This document shows, in pieces, positions 8,406 to 17,283 of a DNA stretch of 64,000 nucleotides. Numbering within the stretch: the first letter of the stretch is position 1; the number at the start of each line of letters is the position of its first letter. The notes under the pieces are model-generated. The model did no database searches and was not told where the DNA came from. It saw only the letters and a program-made list of their open reading frames with translations. A program made the position numbers and the translations under genes. This DNA is from Paenirhodobacter ferrireducens (GTDB taxonomy: Bacteria; Pseudomonadota; Alphaproteobacteria; Rhodobacterales; Rhodobacteraceae), in the NCBI RefSeq assembly GCF_004022265.1, contig NZ_SAVB01000027.1:1-64000 (forward strand), written 5' to 3'.

Positions 8406-8996
8406 TCAGTGCATCTTGCCGCTCAGGTCGATCGAGACGCACTGGTAATCGCCGTCGTCGATGAACATCGGCCGGCCGATCGCCTCGGCGGCCAGGCCGC
8501 AACGCCCGTACCAGCGCGGCCAGTTCGCCGCGGTGAGCGCGATGAGCCGCGTCGCGCCGAGTTCACGCGCCGCGCTGGTCATCGTCTCGGCGAGGCGGAA
8601 GTGCACCTTGCGGCGCAGGCTCTGCGGGATGTCGTGCGAGACGAACACCCGCGTGCTCTCCCAGATCTGCGGCGAGACCGGCGCCTCGTCGAAGAGCAGG
8701 TCGGAGGGGATGGAGCCGCCAAGCAGCCCCTTCTGCGCGTCGCGGATCATGTAGGAATAGATGCCGCAGCGCGCCGTGGTCGGCGTCAGCCGCATACCGG
8801 CCAGCACGTGACCGAAGTCGTGGATCGCGATCCAGCGGCTTTGCGGCGTGTCGTACTGGTCGAACTCCATGCCCATCTCTTCGGGCAGGTCCCAGTTCTT
8901 CTGGACGATGAAGCTTTGCCGCCGTGCGCGAAAGAGGTTCGCGAAAAGCTCGCCGTAGTTGTGCATGTTGGCAAAGGACAGGGTAGTGGTCTGCAT
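8406..8996 (-). CDS. gtaI: Acyl-homoserine-lactone synthase, LuxI family
   Basis: 196 residues. The residues that define LuxI-type autoinducer synthases are present and ordered: R25 and F29 (RRQSF), W35, E44/D46/D49 (EFDQYD), R69 (GMRLTPT) and E113/R116 (WESTRVF). The enzyme makes an acyl-homoserine lactone from SAM and an acyl carrier; chain length cannot be read from the sequence. It lies 52 bases downstream of a luxR-type gene in the same orientation. The symbol reflects positional similarity to R. capsulatus gtaI as I remember it; treat it as provisional. Confidence 0.87.
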   Translation of the reverse strand: MQTTTLSFANMHNYGELFANLFRARRQSFIVQKNWDLPEEMGMEFDQYDTPQSRWIAIHDFGHVLAGMRLTPTTARCGIYSYMIRDAQKGLLGGSIPSDLLFDEAPVSPQIWESTRVFVSHDIPQSLRRKVHFRLAETMTSAARELGATRLIALTAANWPRWYGRCGLAAEAIGRPMFIDDGDYQCVSIDLSGKMH

Positions 8997-9048
8997 GGTC
9001 TTTCTCCGGGTTGGCAGCTATGCCCGGGGCGGACCGTTGCAAAGGGAC

Positions 9049-9660
9049 CTACAGCAGCCGGTACTCCTTCGCTCTCTGAATGGTTTCGGCAGTGGTGCGC
9101 GCCATCAACCGTTCCCGAGCAGACAGGAGCCGGGCCTTGAGCGCGCTTTCCGAGATTCCGAGTTTTGCAGCGGCAGCGGCATGTCGGTCCCCTGCAGCGA
9201 TACACCGCAGGGCCTCGATCTGAGCCTTCGTCAGGCTCTCCGGCGGCTGTGTAATGTCATGCAGTCGCCGGATCTGGTGCGAGATCGCGACAATCTCGTC
9301 ATTGGTGAATTCCCGGTCGCGGCGGGTGAAGCTCGCGATCGTGCGCGAGCTGATCGGCCCGCAAGAGACGGTCAGCCCGTAGTTCAGGCCGAATTTTCGC
9401 GCCTCTCCGAGAATGTTAAACGGGTCCGGCAGGGTGAACTCGCTCCAGCGCGAGGCGCCCTCGGTCGAGAAGCCCCAGGCGATGGTCGGGTCACGCAGCG
9501 CATAGGCCTCGCGCGTGTAATGCTCGCTCCAGGCCTCGGGATAGGTCTGGAACTGCATGATCGGGGCGGCGAAGCGGATATGCAGGCCGACGAAATAGCC
9601 GTCCGGCGCGAGACGGCCAAGCTCGGCAAGGCATTTGTTGATGTCGACATGAATGGACAT
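9049..9660 (-). CDS. gtaR: LuxR-family autoinducer-responsive regulator
   Basis: 203 residues, short for the family (usually about 240). The N-terminal autoinducer-binding domain keeps W44, Y48, D57-P58 and W72, matching the ligand-pocket residues of LuxR/TraR. The C-terminal part (about 142-195) is a GerE-type helix-turn-helix (LTKAQIEALRCIAAG...ESALKARLLSARERL). It would sense the product of the neighbouring synthase; GtaR is described as a repressor released by AHL, but activity here is inferred. It lies directly downstream of the rplQ terminator. Confidence 0.85.
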   Translation of the reverse strand: MSIHVDINKCLAELGRLAPDGYFVGLHIRFAAPIMQFQTYPEAWSEHYTREAYALRDPTIAWGFSTEGASRWSEFTLPDPFNILGEARKFGLNYGLTVSCGPISSRTIASFTRRDREFTNDEIVAISHQIRRLHDITQPPESLTKAQIEALRCIAAGDRHAAAAAKLGISESALKARLLSARERLMARTTAETIQRAKEYRLL

Positions 9661-9731
9661 GCCTTTTTAGACAGGCGCGCGGCGAAAGAATCAACTGGGA
9701 ATTGTATCCGGCCGATCAACTCTGAGGGGCC

Positions 9732-9751
9732 ATCGCGCCGATCGACGTGAT
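9732..9751. promoter_or_regulatory. Imperfect 20-bp dyad upstream of luxR-type gene
   Basis: ATCGCGCCGA / TCGACGTGAT: the two 10-base arms match at eight positions. Length and position (72-91 bases before the regulator start) suit a lux-box-like operator for autoregulation, though it does not match the classical Vibrio lux box. Candidate only. Confidence 0.3.
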
Positions 9752-9762
9752 TGCCCGGAAAC

Positions 9763-9790
9763 AAAAAATCCCGCCCAGAGGGCGGGATTT
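9763..9790 (-). terminator. Intrinsic terminator of rplQ
   Basis: Perfect 11-bp stem (AAATCCCGCCC / GGGCGGGATTT) with a 3-base loop; on the minus strand it runs into a T-rich tract. It ends the rpsM-rpsK-rpoA-rplQ unit and isolates the luxR-luxI pair. Confidence 0.85.
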
Positions 9791-9814
9791 CCGGCCTTCC
9801 CTTGTGGGAACGGC

Positions 9815-10234
9815 TCAGTCTTCGGCAGCCTCTTCGGCCTCGAGGCGGGCCTTGTCGGCGGCGCCCTTGGCCGAGTGGTCGCGGTCGACGAATTCGATGA
9901 TCGCCATCGGCGCCATGTCGCCGTAGCGGAAGCCGGCCTTCAGGACGCGGGTGTAGCCCCCCTGACGGTCCTTGTAGCGGGCGGCGAGAACGTCGAACAG
10001 CTTCACGACGTCCTTGTCTTCCTTCAGCATGGCAGCAACCTGGCGGCGGGCGTGCAGGTCACCGCGCTTGGCGAGGGTGATCAGCTTCTCGACGACCGGG
10101 CGCAGTTCCTTCGCCTTCGGCAGGGTGGTCTTGATCTGCTCGTGCTCGATCAGCGAGCCGGCCATGTTGGCGAACAGCGCCTTGCGGTGTTCGTGGGTGC
10201 GGTTCAGACGGCGATAGCCGCGGGCGTGACGCAT
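9815..10234 (-). CDS. rplQ: 50S ribosomal protein L17
   Basis: 139 residues with the unmistakable L17 N-terminus ([20 protein letters not shown]). L17 is a primary-binding large-subunit protein near the exit tunnel. The C-terminus carries a charged extension (about residues 120-139, rich in Ala/Glu/Lys) common in alphaproteobacteria. It follows rpoA by about 190 bases with a hairpin between, as the last gene of the alpha operon. Confidence 0.97.
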   Translation of the reverse strand: MRHARGYRRLNRTHEHRKALFANMAGSLIEHEQIKTTLPKAKELRPVVEKLITLAKRGDLHARRQVAAMLKEDKDVVKLFDVLAARYKDRQGGYTRVLKAGFRYGDMAPMAIIEFVDRDHSAKGAADKARLEAEEAAED

Positions 10235-10378
10235 GGGTCTTCTCCGAAATTGCGTTTTGCTTTGTGTTGCGCCGCCTGCGTTGGACGGTGCGTCGTTGGG
10301 GCATCATGCCCATTCGGGTCGTCGACGCTCCACCGGAGCCTCTCCTTCCCTCATTCCCCGGCATCCCGGGCATTGAAT

Positions 10379-10403
10379 GGGGGGCGTGTACTCCACGCCC
10401 CCC
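10379..10403 (-). terminator. Strong hairpin between rpoA and rplQ
   Basis: GGGGGGCGTG-TACTC-CACGCCCCCC, a perfect 10-bp stem immediately after the rpoA stop. No T-tract, so partial attenuation or 3'-end protection of the rpoA message is more likely than full termination. Confidence 0.45.
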
Positions 10404-10424
10404 GAAAGAGTCAAGCGACAGCGC

Positions 10425-11441
10425 TCAGAACTGGTCTTCGAAGCGCTTCGCCAGATCCTCGATGTTCTCCGGCGGCCAGTCCTCGACTTCCATGCCGAGG
10501 TGCAGCCCCATGCCCGAGAGCACTTCCTTGATCTCGTTCAGCGACTTGCGGCCGAAGTTCGGGGTGCGGAGCATCTCGGCTTCGGTCTTCTGGATCAGGT
10601 CGCCGATGTAGACGATGTTGTCGTTCTTCAGGCAGTTGGCCGAACGGACCGACAGTTCCAGCTCGTCGACCTTCTTCAGCAGCAGCGGGTTGAACTCGAG
10701 CCCGTCTTCCGCGTCCTGCTTCGAGGCCGATTCCGGTTCCTCGAAGTTGACGAAGATGCTCAGCTGGTCCTGCAGGATGCGCGCGGCATAGGCCACGGCG
10801 TCCTCGGGGGTCAGCGCGCCGTTCGTCTCGATCTTCATCGTCAGCTTGTCGTAGTCGAGCACCTGGCCCTCACGGGTCGGCTGGACTTCGTAGGCAACCT
10901 TCTTCACCGGCGAGTAGATCGCGTCGATGGCGATCAGGCCGATCGGCGCATCTTCCGGCTTGTTCTTGTCGGCCGCGACATAGCCCTTGCCGGTGTTCAC
11001 GGTGAGTTCCATGAACAGGTCGGCGCCGTCGTCGAGGTGGCAGATCACGTGATCCTTGTTCAGGACCTCGATGCCGGCCGATTCCGAGATGTCACCGCCG
11101 GTGACGACGCCCGGCCCCTTCGCCGAGATCGACAGCCGCTTCGGCCCCTCGACGTCCATCTTGAGCGAAACGCCCTTCAGGTTCAGGATGATGTCGGTGA
11201 CATCTTCGCGCACGCCGGCGACGGAAGAGAACTCGTGCAGCACGTTGTCGATCTGCACCGAGGTGATCGCCGCGCCCTGCAGCGACGACATCAGCACACG
11301 CCGCAGCGCGTTGCCGAGCGTGAGGCCAAAGCCACGCTCCAGCGGCTCGGCGATCACCGTCGCCTGACGCTGCGGGTCGTTGCCCGGCTTGACTTCAAGC
11401 TGCGTCGGCTTGATGAGCTCGGCCCAATTCTTGTGGATCAT
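10425..11441 (-). CDS. rpoA: RNA polymerase alpha subunit
   Basis: 338 residues. The N-terminal domain (about 1-235; [12 protein letters not shown]..., then the dimerisation region around [18 protein letters not shown]) assembles beta and beta-prime; the C-terminal domain (about 255-330) with [17 protein letters not shown] contacts UP elements and activators. The ATG at 11441 matches the conserved alphaproteobacterial start; an ATG five codons upstream is less likely. Located in the usual place between rpsK and rplQ. Confidence 0.97.
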   Translation of the reverse strand: MIHKNWAELIKPTQLEVKPGNDPQRQATVIAEPLERGFGLTLGNALRRVLMSSLQGAAITSVQIDNVLHEFSSVAGVREDVTDIILNLKGVSLKMDVEGPKRLSISAKGPGVVTGGDISESAGIEVLNKDHVICHLDDGADLFMELTVNTGKGYVAADKNKPEDAPIGLIAIDAIYSPVKKVAYEVQPTREGQVLDYDKLTMKIETNGALTPEDAVAYAARILQDQLSIFVNFEEPESASKQDAEDGLEFNPLLLKKVDELELSVRSANCLKNDNIVYIGDLIQKTEAEMLRTPNFGRKSLNEIKEVLSGMGLHLGMEVEDWPPENIEDLAKRFEDQF

Positions 11442-11562
11442 GCGTTCTGCCTCCATACCTGTCCCGTGCCCATGTCCGTAAGCGCGGAACGCCCGAGGTT
11501 AAAAACGTAAGCGACCGGGCCGCGCGGGGATCTCCCACACGGCCCGATCGTTGAAAATCAGA

Positions 11563-11952
11563 TCAGACGCGGCGACGCTTCGGCGGGCGGCAGCCGTTGT
11601 GCGCGATCGGGGTCACGTCACGGATCGAGGTGATCGTGAGGCCGACGGCGGCCAGCGCGCGCAGCGCCGACTCACGGCCCGAACCGGGCCCCTGCACTTC
11701 GACGTCGACGGTCTTCAGGCCGTGGTCCTGCGCCTTCTTGGCGGCGTCTTCGGCGGCCATCTGGGCAGCGTAGGGGGTCGACTTACGCGAGCCCTTGAAG
11801 CCCATGGTGCCCGAGGACGACCACGAGATGGCGTTGCCCTGCACGTCCGAGATCAGGATCTTGGTGTTGTTGAACGAGGAGTTCACGTGAACAACGCCAG
11901 CGGCGATGTTCTTGCGCTCTTTGCGCTTAACGCGGGTCTTGTCGCGAGCCAT
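11563..11952 (-). CDS. rpsK: 30S ribosomal protein S11
   Basis: 129 residues, S11 of the platform of the small subunit, close to the Shine-Dalgarno helix. Diagnostic stretches are HVNSSFNNT, the [14 protein letters not shown] segment and the basic C-terminus [11 protein letters not shown]. It follows rpsM by 15 bases and precedes rpoA by about 120 bases, the standard alpha-operon order. Confidence 0.97.
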   Translation of the reverse strand: MARDKTRVKRKERKNIAAGVVHVNSSFNNTKILISDVQGNAISWSSSGTMGFKGSRKSTPYAAQMAAEDAAKKAQDHGLKTVDVEVQGPGSGRESALRALAAVGLTITSIRDVTPIAHNGCRPPKRRRV

Positions 11953-11967
11953 TGTCTCAGCCTCCCC

Positions 11968-12336
11968 TTACTTCTTCTTGCCGGCGATCGGCTTGGCCGG
12001 GCCCTTGCGGGTACGAGCGTTGGTGTGGGTGCGCTGGCCGCGAACCGGAAGGTTCTTGCGGTGACGCAGGCCGCGGTAGCAGCCGAGGTCCATCAGACGC
12101 TTGATGTTCATCGACACTTCACGGCGCAGGTCGCCCTCGACCGTGAGGTTGGCGTCGATGTATTCGCGAATGGCGAGCACTTCGGCGTCGGTCAGATCAT
12201 TCACGCGGCGGGTCGGATCGATGCCGACGGCCTCGACGATCTGGGTGGCGAACATCGGGCCGATGCCGTGGATGTACTGAAGAGCGATCGGGACGCGTTT
12301 CCCGGTCGGAATGTTGACGCCAGCAATACGTGCCAA
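11968..12336 (-). CDS. rpsM: 30S ribosomal protein S13
   Basis: 122 residues; begins [15 protein letters not shown] and ends in the basic tail [17 protein letters not shown] that reaches the decoding-site tRNAs. S13 sits in the head of the 30S subunit and forms bridges to the 50S. rpmJ, often found just upstream of rpsM in other bacteria, is not present here; instead a 160-bp gap with a promoter separates it from adk. Confidence 0.97.
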   Translation of the reverse strand: MARIAGVNIPTGKRVPIALQYIHGIGPMFATQIVEAVGIDPTRRVNDLTDAEVLAIREYIDANLTVEGDLRREVSMNIKRLMDLGCYRGLRHRKNLPVRGQRTHTNARTRKGPAKPIAGKKK

Positions 12337-12456
12337 AGCGTGGATCCCTTCGTTGCGGTTCCGTAGCGCCAGAACCTTTTTTCACAACAAGGCCCGAAAC
12401 CTCTTGCTCCGGGCCCCTCACCTGAAGACTCAGGCGATTCTCTTGCGAGACGCCGT

Positions 12457-12485
12457 GACCTAGAGGCTTTTGCCCACCGGGTCAA
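12457..12485 (-). promoter_or_regulatory. Promoter for rpsM-rpsK-rpoA-rplQ
   Basis: On the minus strand TTGACC (12480-12485), a 17-base spacer and TAGGTC (12457-12462). It lies in the gap after adk and about 120 bases before rpsM, allowing transcription of the alpha operon independent of secY-adk. Confidence 0.6.
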
Positions 12486-12496
12486 GCGTCAAGATG

Positions 12497-13153
12497 TCAC
12501 TCTGCCTTGCCGTCGAGGATCGCGGCCACGGCCGAGGCCACCGCGTCGATCTCGGCCAGCCCGTCGACAGTGAAGAGCTTGCGCGCGTGGTAGTAATACC
12601 CGATCAGCGGCGAGGTCTTCTTGTAATATTCCATCAGCCGGGTCTTGAGGCTGTCCTCGTTGTCGTCGGCACGCCGCTTCATGTCGTGGCTGCCGCAGAC
12701 GTCACACACGCCCGCAACCTTCGTCGGCTTGGTCTCGTCGTGATAGACCTCGCCGCAATTGCCGCAGGTGTAGCGGCCGGTGATGCGGGCAACAAGCGCG
12801 GCATCGTCGACGCGCATCTCGATCACCGCATCGAGGGTCTGGCCGTTCTTCGCCAGCAGCTCGCCAAGCGCATCGGCCTGGGCCAGCGTGCGCGGGAAGC
12901 CGTCGAAGATGAAGCCCGAGGCCTTCACCGTGTTCAGCTTCTCCTCGATCAGGCCGATGACGATCTCGTCCGTCACCAGCTGCCCCCGGTCCATCACCTC
13001 GGCGACGCGGCGGCCCATCTCGGTGCCCGAGGTCTTGGCCTCGCGCAGCATGTCGCCGGTCGACAGCTGCACCATGCCGCGCTCCTCCACCAGCTTGCGC
13101 GCCTGCGTGCCCTTGCCTGCGCCGGGCGGCCCCAGCAGGATGATGTTGGTCAT
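12497..13153 (-). CDS. adk: Adenylate kinase
   Basis: 218 residues. Walker [10 protein letters not shown] at 8-16, the AMP-binding region (LSTGDMLRE), and a long LID domain that carries a four-cysteine zinc site (CGNC ... CDVC around residues 130-155), the zinc-containing form. It converts ATP and AMP to two ADP. It follows secY by 18 bases, the classical secY-adk pair of this cluster. Confidence 0.96.
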   Translation of the reverse strand: MTNIILLGPPGAGKGTQARKLVEERGMVQLSTGDMLREAKTSGTEMGRRVAEVMDRGQLVTDEIVIGLIEEKLNTVKASGFIFDGFPRTLAQADALGELLAKNGQTLDAVIEMRVDDAALVARITGRYTCGNCGEVYHDETKPTKVAGVCDVCGSHDMKRRADDNEDSLKTRLMEYYKKTSPLIGYYYHARKLFTVDGLAEIDAVASAVAAILDGKAE

Positions 13154-13171
13154 GTCACTTCCCCCGGTAGA

Positions 13172-14530
13172 TCAGCGGCGTGCGGGCGCCTTGCGGCCCG
13201 ACTTTTTCTTGCCGCGCAATTGCGAACGTTCGATCAGCCCCTCGTACTGGTGCGCGAGCAGATGCGACTGGACCTGGTTGATCGTGTCCATCGTCACCGA
13301 GACCACGATCAGCACCGAGGTGCCGCCGAAGTAGAACGGGATCGACAGCTGCGAGCGCAGGATCTCGGGCAGCAGGCAGACGGCGGCGAGATAGGCCGAG
13401 CCGATCACCAGAACGCGCGCCACGACGTAATCGAGATATTCCTCGGTCTTCTTGCCGGGCCGGATGCCCGGGATGAAACCGCCCTGGTTCTTCAGGTTGT
13501 CGGCAACCTCGTCCGATTTGAACGCCACGTTCGCGGTGTAGAAATAGGCGAAGAAGACGATCATCGCGGTGAAGAACGCGAGATAGAGCGGCTGGCCGGG
13601 GCCGAAATAGGCGAGAATCGTCGACATGATCGGGCCGGTCTGGCTGCCCGAGAAGGTCGAGATCGTGGTCGGCAGCAGCAGCAGCGACGAGGCGAAGATC
13701 GCCGGGATCACGCCCGCCGGGTTCACCTTGATCGGCAGGTGCGACGAGCCGCCGTCATAGATCTTCATGCCCACCTGGCGGCGGGGATACTGGATATGGA
13801 TCTTGCGCAGGGCGCGTTCCATGAACACCACGAAGGCGATCACCGCGACCACCATCACGATCACGCCGAGGATCACCGGCGTCGAGACGGCGCCGGTGCG
13901 GCCCTGCTCGAGGAAGCTCGCGAGCGCATGCGGGATGTTCGCGACGATGCCGACGAAGATGATCAGCGAGACGCCGTTGCCGATGCCGCGCGAGGTGATC
14001 TGCTCGCCCAGCCACATCAGGAACATCGTGCCGCCAACGAGGGTGATGACCACCGAGGCGAGGAAGAAGATGCCCGGGGTGTGGGCAAGGTCGCCCTTCT
14101 CGAGACTGACGGCCAGGCCCCAGGCCTGGAACGTGGCAAGGCCCACGGTCGCATAGCGCGTGATCTGGTTGATCTTCTTGCGGCCCTGCTCGCCTTCCTT
14201 CTTCATCTGCTCGAGCGACGGCACGAGGGCGGTCAGCAGCTGCACGATGATCGAGGCCGAGATGTAGGGCATGATGCCGAGCGCGAAGACGCCCATGCGA
14301 CCAAGCGCGCCGCCGGTGAACATCGACAGCATGCCGCCGATGCCCGAGCCCGCCTTGTCCATGAACTCGCGCAGCGCGTTCGCATCAATGCCGGGCACCG
14401 GGATGTAGGTGCCGAGCCGGTAGATGATGAGGAGGCCGATGGTGAAGTAGATGCGCTGCCGCAGCTCGGTGGCCTTGCCGAGGGCCTCCCAGCTGAGGTT
14501 CGCCGCCATTTGCTCTGCAGCAGAAGCCAT
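13172..14530 (-). CDS. secY: Protein translocase subunit SecY
   Basis: 452 residues, ten predicted membrane helices. The N-terminus runs through FTIGLLIIYRLGTYIPVPGID, the plug region (GGMLSMFTGGALGRMGVFALGIMPYISASII) is recognisable and the basic C-terminus (GKKKSGRKAPARR) faces the cytoplasm. It forms the SecYEG channel with SecE (also in this window) and SecG. Translation starts after a 105-bp gap downstream of rplO that holds a strong hairpin. Confidence 0.96.
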   Translation of the reverse strand: MASAAEQMAANLSWEALGKATELRQRIYFTIGLLIIYRLGTYIPVPGIDANALREFMDKAGSGIGGMLSMFTGGALGRMGVFALGIMPYISASIIVQLLTALVPSLEQMKKEGEQGRKKINQITRYATVGLATFQAWGLAVSLEKGDLAHTPGIFFLASVVITLVGGTMFLMWLGEQITSRGIGNGVSLIIFVGIVANIPHALASFLEQGRTGAVSTPVILGVIVMVVAVIAFVVFMERALRKIHIQYPRRQVGMKIYDGGSSHLPIKVNPAGVIPAIFASSLLLLPTTISTFSGSQTGPIMSTILAYFGPGQPLYLAFFTAMIVFFAYFYTANVAFKSDEVADNLKNQGGFIPGIRPGKKTEEYLDYVVARVLVIGSAYLAAVCLLPEILRSQLSIPFYFGGTSVLIVVSVTMDTINQVQSHLLAHQYEGLIERSQLRGKKKSGRKAPARR

Positions 14531-14551
14531 ATGCAGTCTCTTTCATACGAG

Positions 14552-14587
14552 AGGCGCCGCGCGACCGTCTTCCGGTCGGCGGCGCCT
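14552..14587 (-). terminator. Large hairpin between rplO and secY
   Basis: Extended inverted repeat: AGGCGCCGC and CGACCG arms close over a TCTT loop and pair with CCGGTCG and GCGGCGCCT. There is no T-tract. Probably an attenuator or processing site setting secY level relative to L15. Confidence 0.5.
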
Positions 14588-14635
14588 GGAAAACTGTTGC
14601 CTTATGTAAGCGGGCCGGGGCCCGCTCACAACCGA

Positions 14636-15100
14636 TTATTCGGCAGCGGCAACGGTCAGCTTGCCACCGGCCTTCTCGACGGCTTCGATCGCCGGCTTCG
14701 AGGCGCCGGTCACGGTCAGCGTGACCTTCGAGGTGATCTCGCCCTTGGCCAGAACACGGATGCCGTCGAGCTTGCGGCGCACGAGGCCCGACGCGACCAG
14801 CACGTCCTCGGTGATCTCGACCGAGGCGTCGATCTTGCCTTCCGCGATGAACTTCTCGATCAGGCCGAGGTTGACGACGGCGAAGTCGAGGCGGTTCGGC
14901 TTGGTGAAGCCGCGCTTCGGCAGACGCCGGTAGAGCGGCATCTGGCCGCCTTCGTAGCCGCCGATGGCGACGCCCGAACGCGATTTCTGGCCCTTGATAC
15001 CACGGCCGGCGGTCTTGCCCTTGCCCGAGCCCGGGCCGCGCGCAACGCGCTTGGATTTCTTGGCGGCGCCCGCGTTGTCGCGGAGTTCGTTGAGTTTCAT
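14636..15100 (-). CDS. rplO: 50S ribosomal protein L15
   Basis: 154 residues; start ATG 15100 gives [12 protein letters not shown], the conserved N-terminus, followed by the glycine/lysine-rich stretch ([20 protein letters not shown]) and [18 protein letters not shown]15 joins late in large-subunit assembly. Normally it directly follows rpmD; here two genes and a terminator lie between, and L15 has its own promoter. Confidence 0.96.
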   Translation of the reverse strand: MKLNELRDNAGAAKKSKRVARGPGSGKGKTAGRGIKGQKSRSGVAIGGYEGGQMPLYRRLPKRGFTKPNRLDFAVVNLGLIEKFIAEGKIDASVEITEDVLVASGLVRRKLDGIRVLAKGEITSKVTLTVTGASKPAIEAVEKAGGKLTVAAAE

Positions 15101-15193
15101 GTCGCTTCTCCTTTGCCGGAAACCCCCTCGCAAGCGACAGAAGAGGGCACACGGCGTTTCTTGTTGAGTCCGGGTCCGAAGACCACCGGGGGC

Positions 15194-15222
15194 GTATAGC
15201 GGGAATGGGGCGCGCCGGTCAA
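15194..15222 (-). promoter_or_regulatory. Promoter for rplO-secY-adk
   Basis: On the minus strand TTGACC (15217-15222), 17-base spacer, CTATAC (15194-15199; TATACG one base on). Located about 95 bases before rplO, downstream of the small membrane-protein gene. Confidence 0.65.
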
Positions 15223-15238
15223 GCCGGTTGATCGGCCC

Positions 15239-15577
15239 TCACCAGACCCCCCAACGCTTCGGGACGTCCTTGCACTGCCGCAGCACGTTATGAAGCACGA
15301 TCGCGGTAAAGCCGAGGATGAAGACCACCAGGGCAACGCGCTCATAGACCGCCATCAGCTCGTAGCCGGACTGCGACACCGGCCTGTAGCGCCCGTGATC
15401 CCCCAGAAAATGCTGGCCATCGACGACTTTGCCGAGGCTCGTCGTGCCCCCGAGCGAAACGCTTACGGCCGCGAATGTCGCAGAGTGGAGCCAGGCCAGC
15501 AGGAAGAATCTCCGCGCAAACCTGCACAGCTTGCAGATGCGCTCGTCAACCGGCGCACAGTCCATGCCCTCACTCAT
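15239..15577 (-). CDS. Small two-helix membrane protein, unknown function
   Basis: 112 residues, not recognised. Two hydrophobic segments are visible (about 24-42 and 82-100), with a cluster of cysteines before the first (C7, C15, C18) and a basic C-terminal tail. It sits between rraB and rplO, where most bacteria have no gene. The Shine-Dalgarno match before the ATG at 15577 is weak, so the start, and to a lesser degree the gene, is uncertain. No functional claim can be made. Confidence 0.5.
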   Translation of the reverse strand: MSEGMDCAPVDERICKLCRFARRFFLLAWLHSATFAAVSVSLGGTTSLGKVVDGQHFLGDHGRYRPVSQSGYELMAVYERVALVVFILGFTAIVLHNVLRQCKDVPKRWGVW

Positions 15578-15605
15578 CGCGCAAACTCATCTTCGCGGGC
15601 GCCCG

Positions 15606-15938
15606 TCAGGCGCCGACGAATCCCCAGCCGTCGGGGATGAAGCCGTAGACCGCGGCGAGCAGGGTGAGCTTCTCTTCCTCGGCCCACAGCCCCTCGGCCG
15701 TCAGCGCCATCTCGGGCGTGATGATCTCGAGGCAGTCCTCCTCGTCGTCCTCCACCGCCTCGAAGCCCTCGGCCTCATAGCCCAGATCCTCGACCGCCTC
15801 GCCGAAGCCGTCCCAGTCAGCGCGCGGATCCTCGGCGACGAACTGGAAGGCCACACGACCACGTTCGGGCAGCGGTTCCATCGCGGCGATCTCGCGGAAG
15901 GTCCGCAGCGTCTCCGCCTTCTGCTGTTTCATGTCCAT
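15606..15938 (-). CDS. rraB: RraB-family ribonuclease E inhibitor-like protein
   Basis: 110 residues, acidic, resembling the RraB (regulator of RNase E activity B) family: KAETLRTFREI, then RGRVAFQFVAEDPRADWDGF and DDEEDCLEIITPEMALT. RraB proteins bind RNase E and change mRNA turnover. The ATG at 15938 is chosen for its AAGGAGA box seven bases upstream; earlier in-frame ATGs lack one. It lies 35 bp past a strong terminator after rpmD, so its transcription is either read-through or from an unseen promoter. Confidence 0.75.
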   Translation of the reverse strand: MDMKQQKAETLRTFREIAAMEPLPERGRVAFQFVAEDPRADWDGFGEAVEDLGYEAEGFEAVEDDEEDCLEIITPEMALTAEGLWAEEEKLTLLAAVYGFIPDGWGFVGA

Positions 15939-15973
15939 CGCCGTCTCCTTCATCGCGCGGTCAGGTTCCAATG

Positions 15974-16003
15974 AAAAACGCCCCGGCCAGGCCGGGGCGT
16001 TTT
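15974..16003 (-). terminator. Intrinsic terminator after rpmD
   Basis: AAAAACGCCCCGGCC and AGGCCGGGGCGTTTT form a long near-perfect stem; on the minus strand it ends in TTTTT. It closes the rpmC-to-rpmD transcription unit in the middle of the spc cluster. Confidence 0.85.
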
Positions 16004-16022
16004 CAATCGTTTCGAACGAGGC

Positions 16023-16214
16023 TCAGCCGCGCTCTTCGATGATCTTCACAAGATGCGAGATCTTGTTGACCATGCCGCGGACGGCCGGGGTGTCTTCCAG
16101 CTCGCGGGTGCGGCGGACCTTGTTCAGGCCGAGGCCCTTCAGGGTCGCGGTCTGGATCGCGGGACGGCGGGCGGCCGAGGCCACCTGCTGCACGACGATG
16201 GTTTTCTTCGTCAT
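16023..16214 (-). CDS. rpmD: 50S ribosomal protein L30
   Basis: 63 residues, normal for bacterial L30; contains [30 protein letters not shown] and the [14 protein letters not shown] end that define the family. L30 binds 5S/23S rRNA in the large subunit. Follows rpsE by 12 bases and is the last gene before the internal terminator. Confidence 0.96.
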   Translation of the reverse strand: MTKKTIVVQQVASAARRPAIQTATLKGLGLNKVRRTRELEDTPAVRGMVNKISHLVKIIEERG

Positions 16215-16226
16215 CGGTCAGTCTCC

Positions 16227-16787
16227 TCAGGCTTCGGCCGAAGCGTCGGCTTCGGGCTTGGCGAGGATGTCCGCCACCTTCTTGCCGCGGCGGGCCGCGA
16301 CGTGACGGGGCGAGGCTTCCTTCTTCAGGCCGTCGAGCGTGGCCCGGATCATGTTGTACGGGTTCTGCGAGCCGATCGACTTCGCAACCACGTCCTGCAC
16401 GCCCAGCATCTCGAAGACGGCACGCATCGGGCCGCCGGCGATGATCCCGGTACCGGCAACGGCGGTGCGCATCACCACCTTGCCGGCGCCGTGACGGCCC
16501 TCGACGTCGTGGTGCAGCGTGCGGCCGTCGCGCAGCGGAACGCGGACGAGCGAACGCTTCGCCTGTTCGGTCGCCTTGCGGATCGCTTCCGGAACTTCCT
16601 TGGCCTTGCCCTTGCCGAAGCCGACGCGGCCGCGCTGGTCACCGACCACCACGAGCGCGGCGAAACCGAAGCGCTTGCCGCCCTTCACGGTCTTCGACAC
16701 GCGGTTGATCGCAACCAGACGATCGGCGAATTCCGGGGTTTCCTCGCGCTCGGCGCGGCGGTCCCGGCGATGTTCACGTTCTGCCAT
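16227..16787 (-). CDS. rpsE: 30S ribosomal protein S5
   Basis: 186 residues from the ATG at 16787, where [15 protein letters not shown] gives the charged N-terminal extension typical of alphaproteobacteria. The double-stranded RNA-binding part ([20 protein letters not shown]...) and [19 protein letters not shown] are diagnostic. S5 contributes to decoding fidelity. An upstream in-frame ATG at 16820 is inside the leader and less likely. Confidence 0.96.
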   Translation of the reverse strand: MAEREHRRDRRAEREETPEFADRLVAINRVSKTVKGGKRFGFAALVVVGDQRGRVGFGKGKAKEVPEAIRKATEQAKRSLVRVPLRDGRTLHHDVEGRHGAGKVVMRTAVAGTGIIAGGPMRAVFEMLGVQDVVAKSIGSQNPYNMIRATLDGLKKEASPRHVAARRGKKVADILAKPEADASAEA

Positions 16788-16886
16788 GAGGCATTCCTTT
16801 TCGTGATGGCGTGCGCACACGCCGTTTTGTCCAATCCTGGTGAACGACCCGAAGCGGCGAACCGCCGGGCCATTCCCGGATCATCG

Positions 16887-16906
16887 GGGGGACGCGAACG
16901 TCCCCC
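16887..16906 (-). terminator. Tetraloop hairpin between rplR and rpsE
   Basis: GGGGGACG-CGAA-CGTCCCCC, a perfect 8-bp stem closing on UUCG in the RNA, just after the rplR stop. No T-tract. Possibly an RNA stability or processing element. Confidence 0.4.
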
Positions 16907-16912
16907 ACCGGA

Positions 16913-17272
16913 TCAGAACTTCAGGCCGCCCTCGCGGGCCGCATCGGCAAGCGCCTTGATCTTCCCGTGGAAGAGGAAGCCGCCACGGTCGAAGTAGCAT
17001 TCTTCGACACCCGCCGCCTTCGCGCGCTCGGCAATCGCCGCACCGATCTTCGCCGCCGCTTCGACGTTGTTCTTGCCGACGACACCGAGCTCTTTTTCGA
17101 GAGTCGAGGCCGAGGCAAGGGTCACGCCCTTGACGTCGTCGATCAGCTGGACGCTGATGTTCTTCGAGGAGCGATGGACCGAGAGGCGCAGACGCCCGTT
17201 GGCCATCGCACGAAGCTTGTTCCGCACGCGCAGGCGGCGCTTGAGGAACAGATCGCGTTTGTTGTTCGCCAT
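16913..17272 (-). CDS. rplR: 50S ribosomal protein L18
   Basis: 119 residues; [20 protein letters not shown] start and [19 protein letters not shown], then a C-terminal [25 protein letters not shown]18 binds 5S rRNA with L5 and mediates its attachment to 23S rRNA. The ATG at 17272 sits 11 bases after the rplF stop. Confidence 0.96.
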   Translation of the reverse strand: MANNKRDLFLKRRLRVRNKLRAMANGRLRLSVHRSSKNISVQLIDDVKGVTLASASTLEKELGVVGKNNVEAAAKIGAAIAERAKAAGVEECYFDRGGFLFHGKIKALADAAREGGLKF

Positions 17273-17283
17273 TTTCGCCACCC

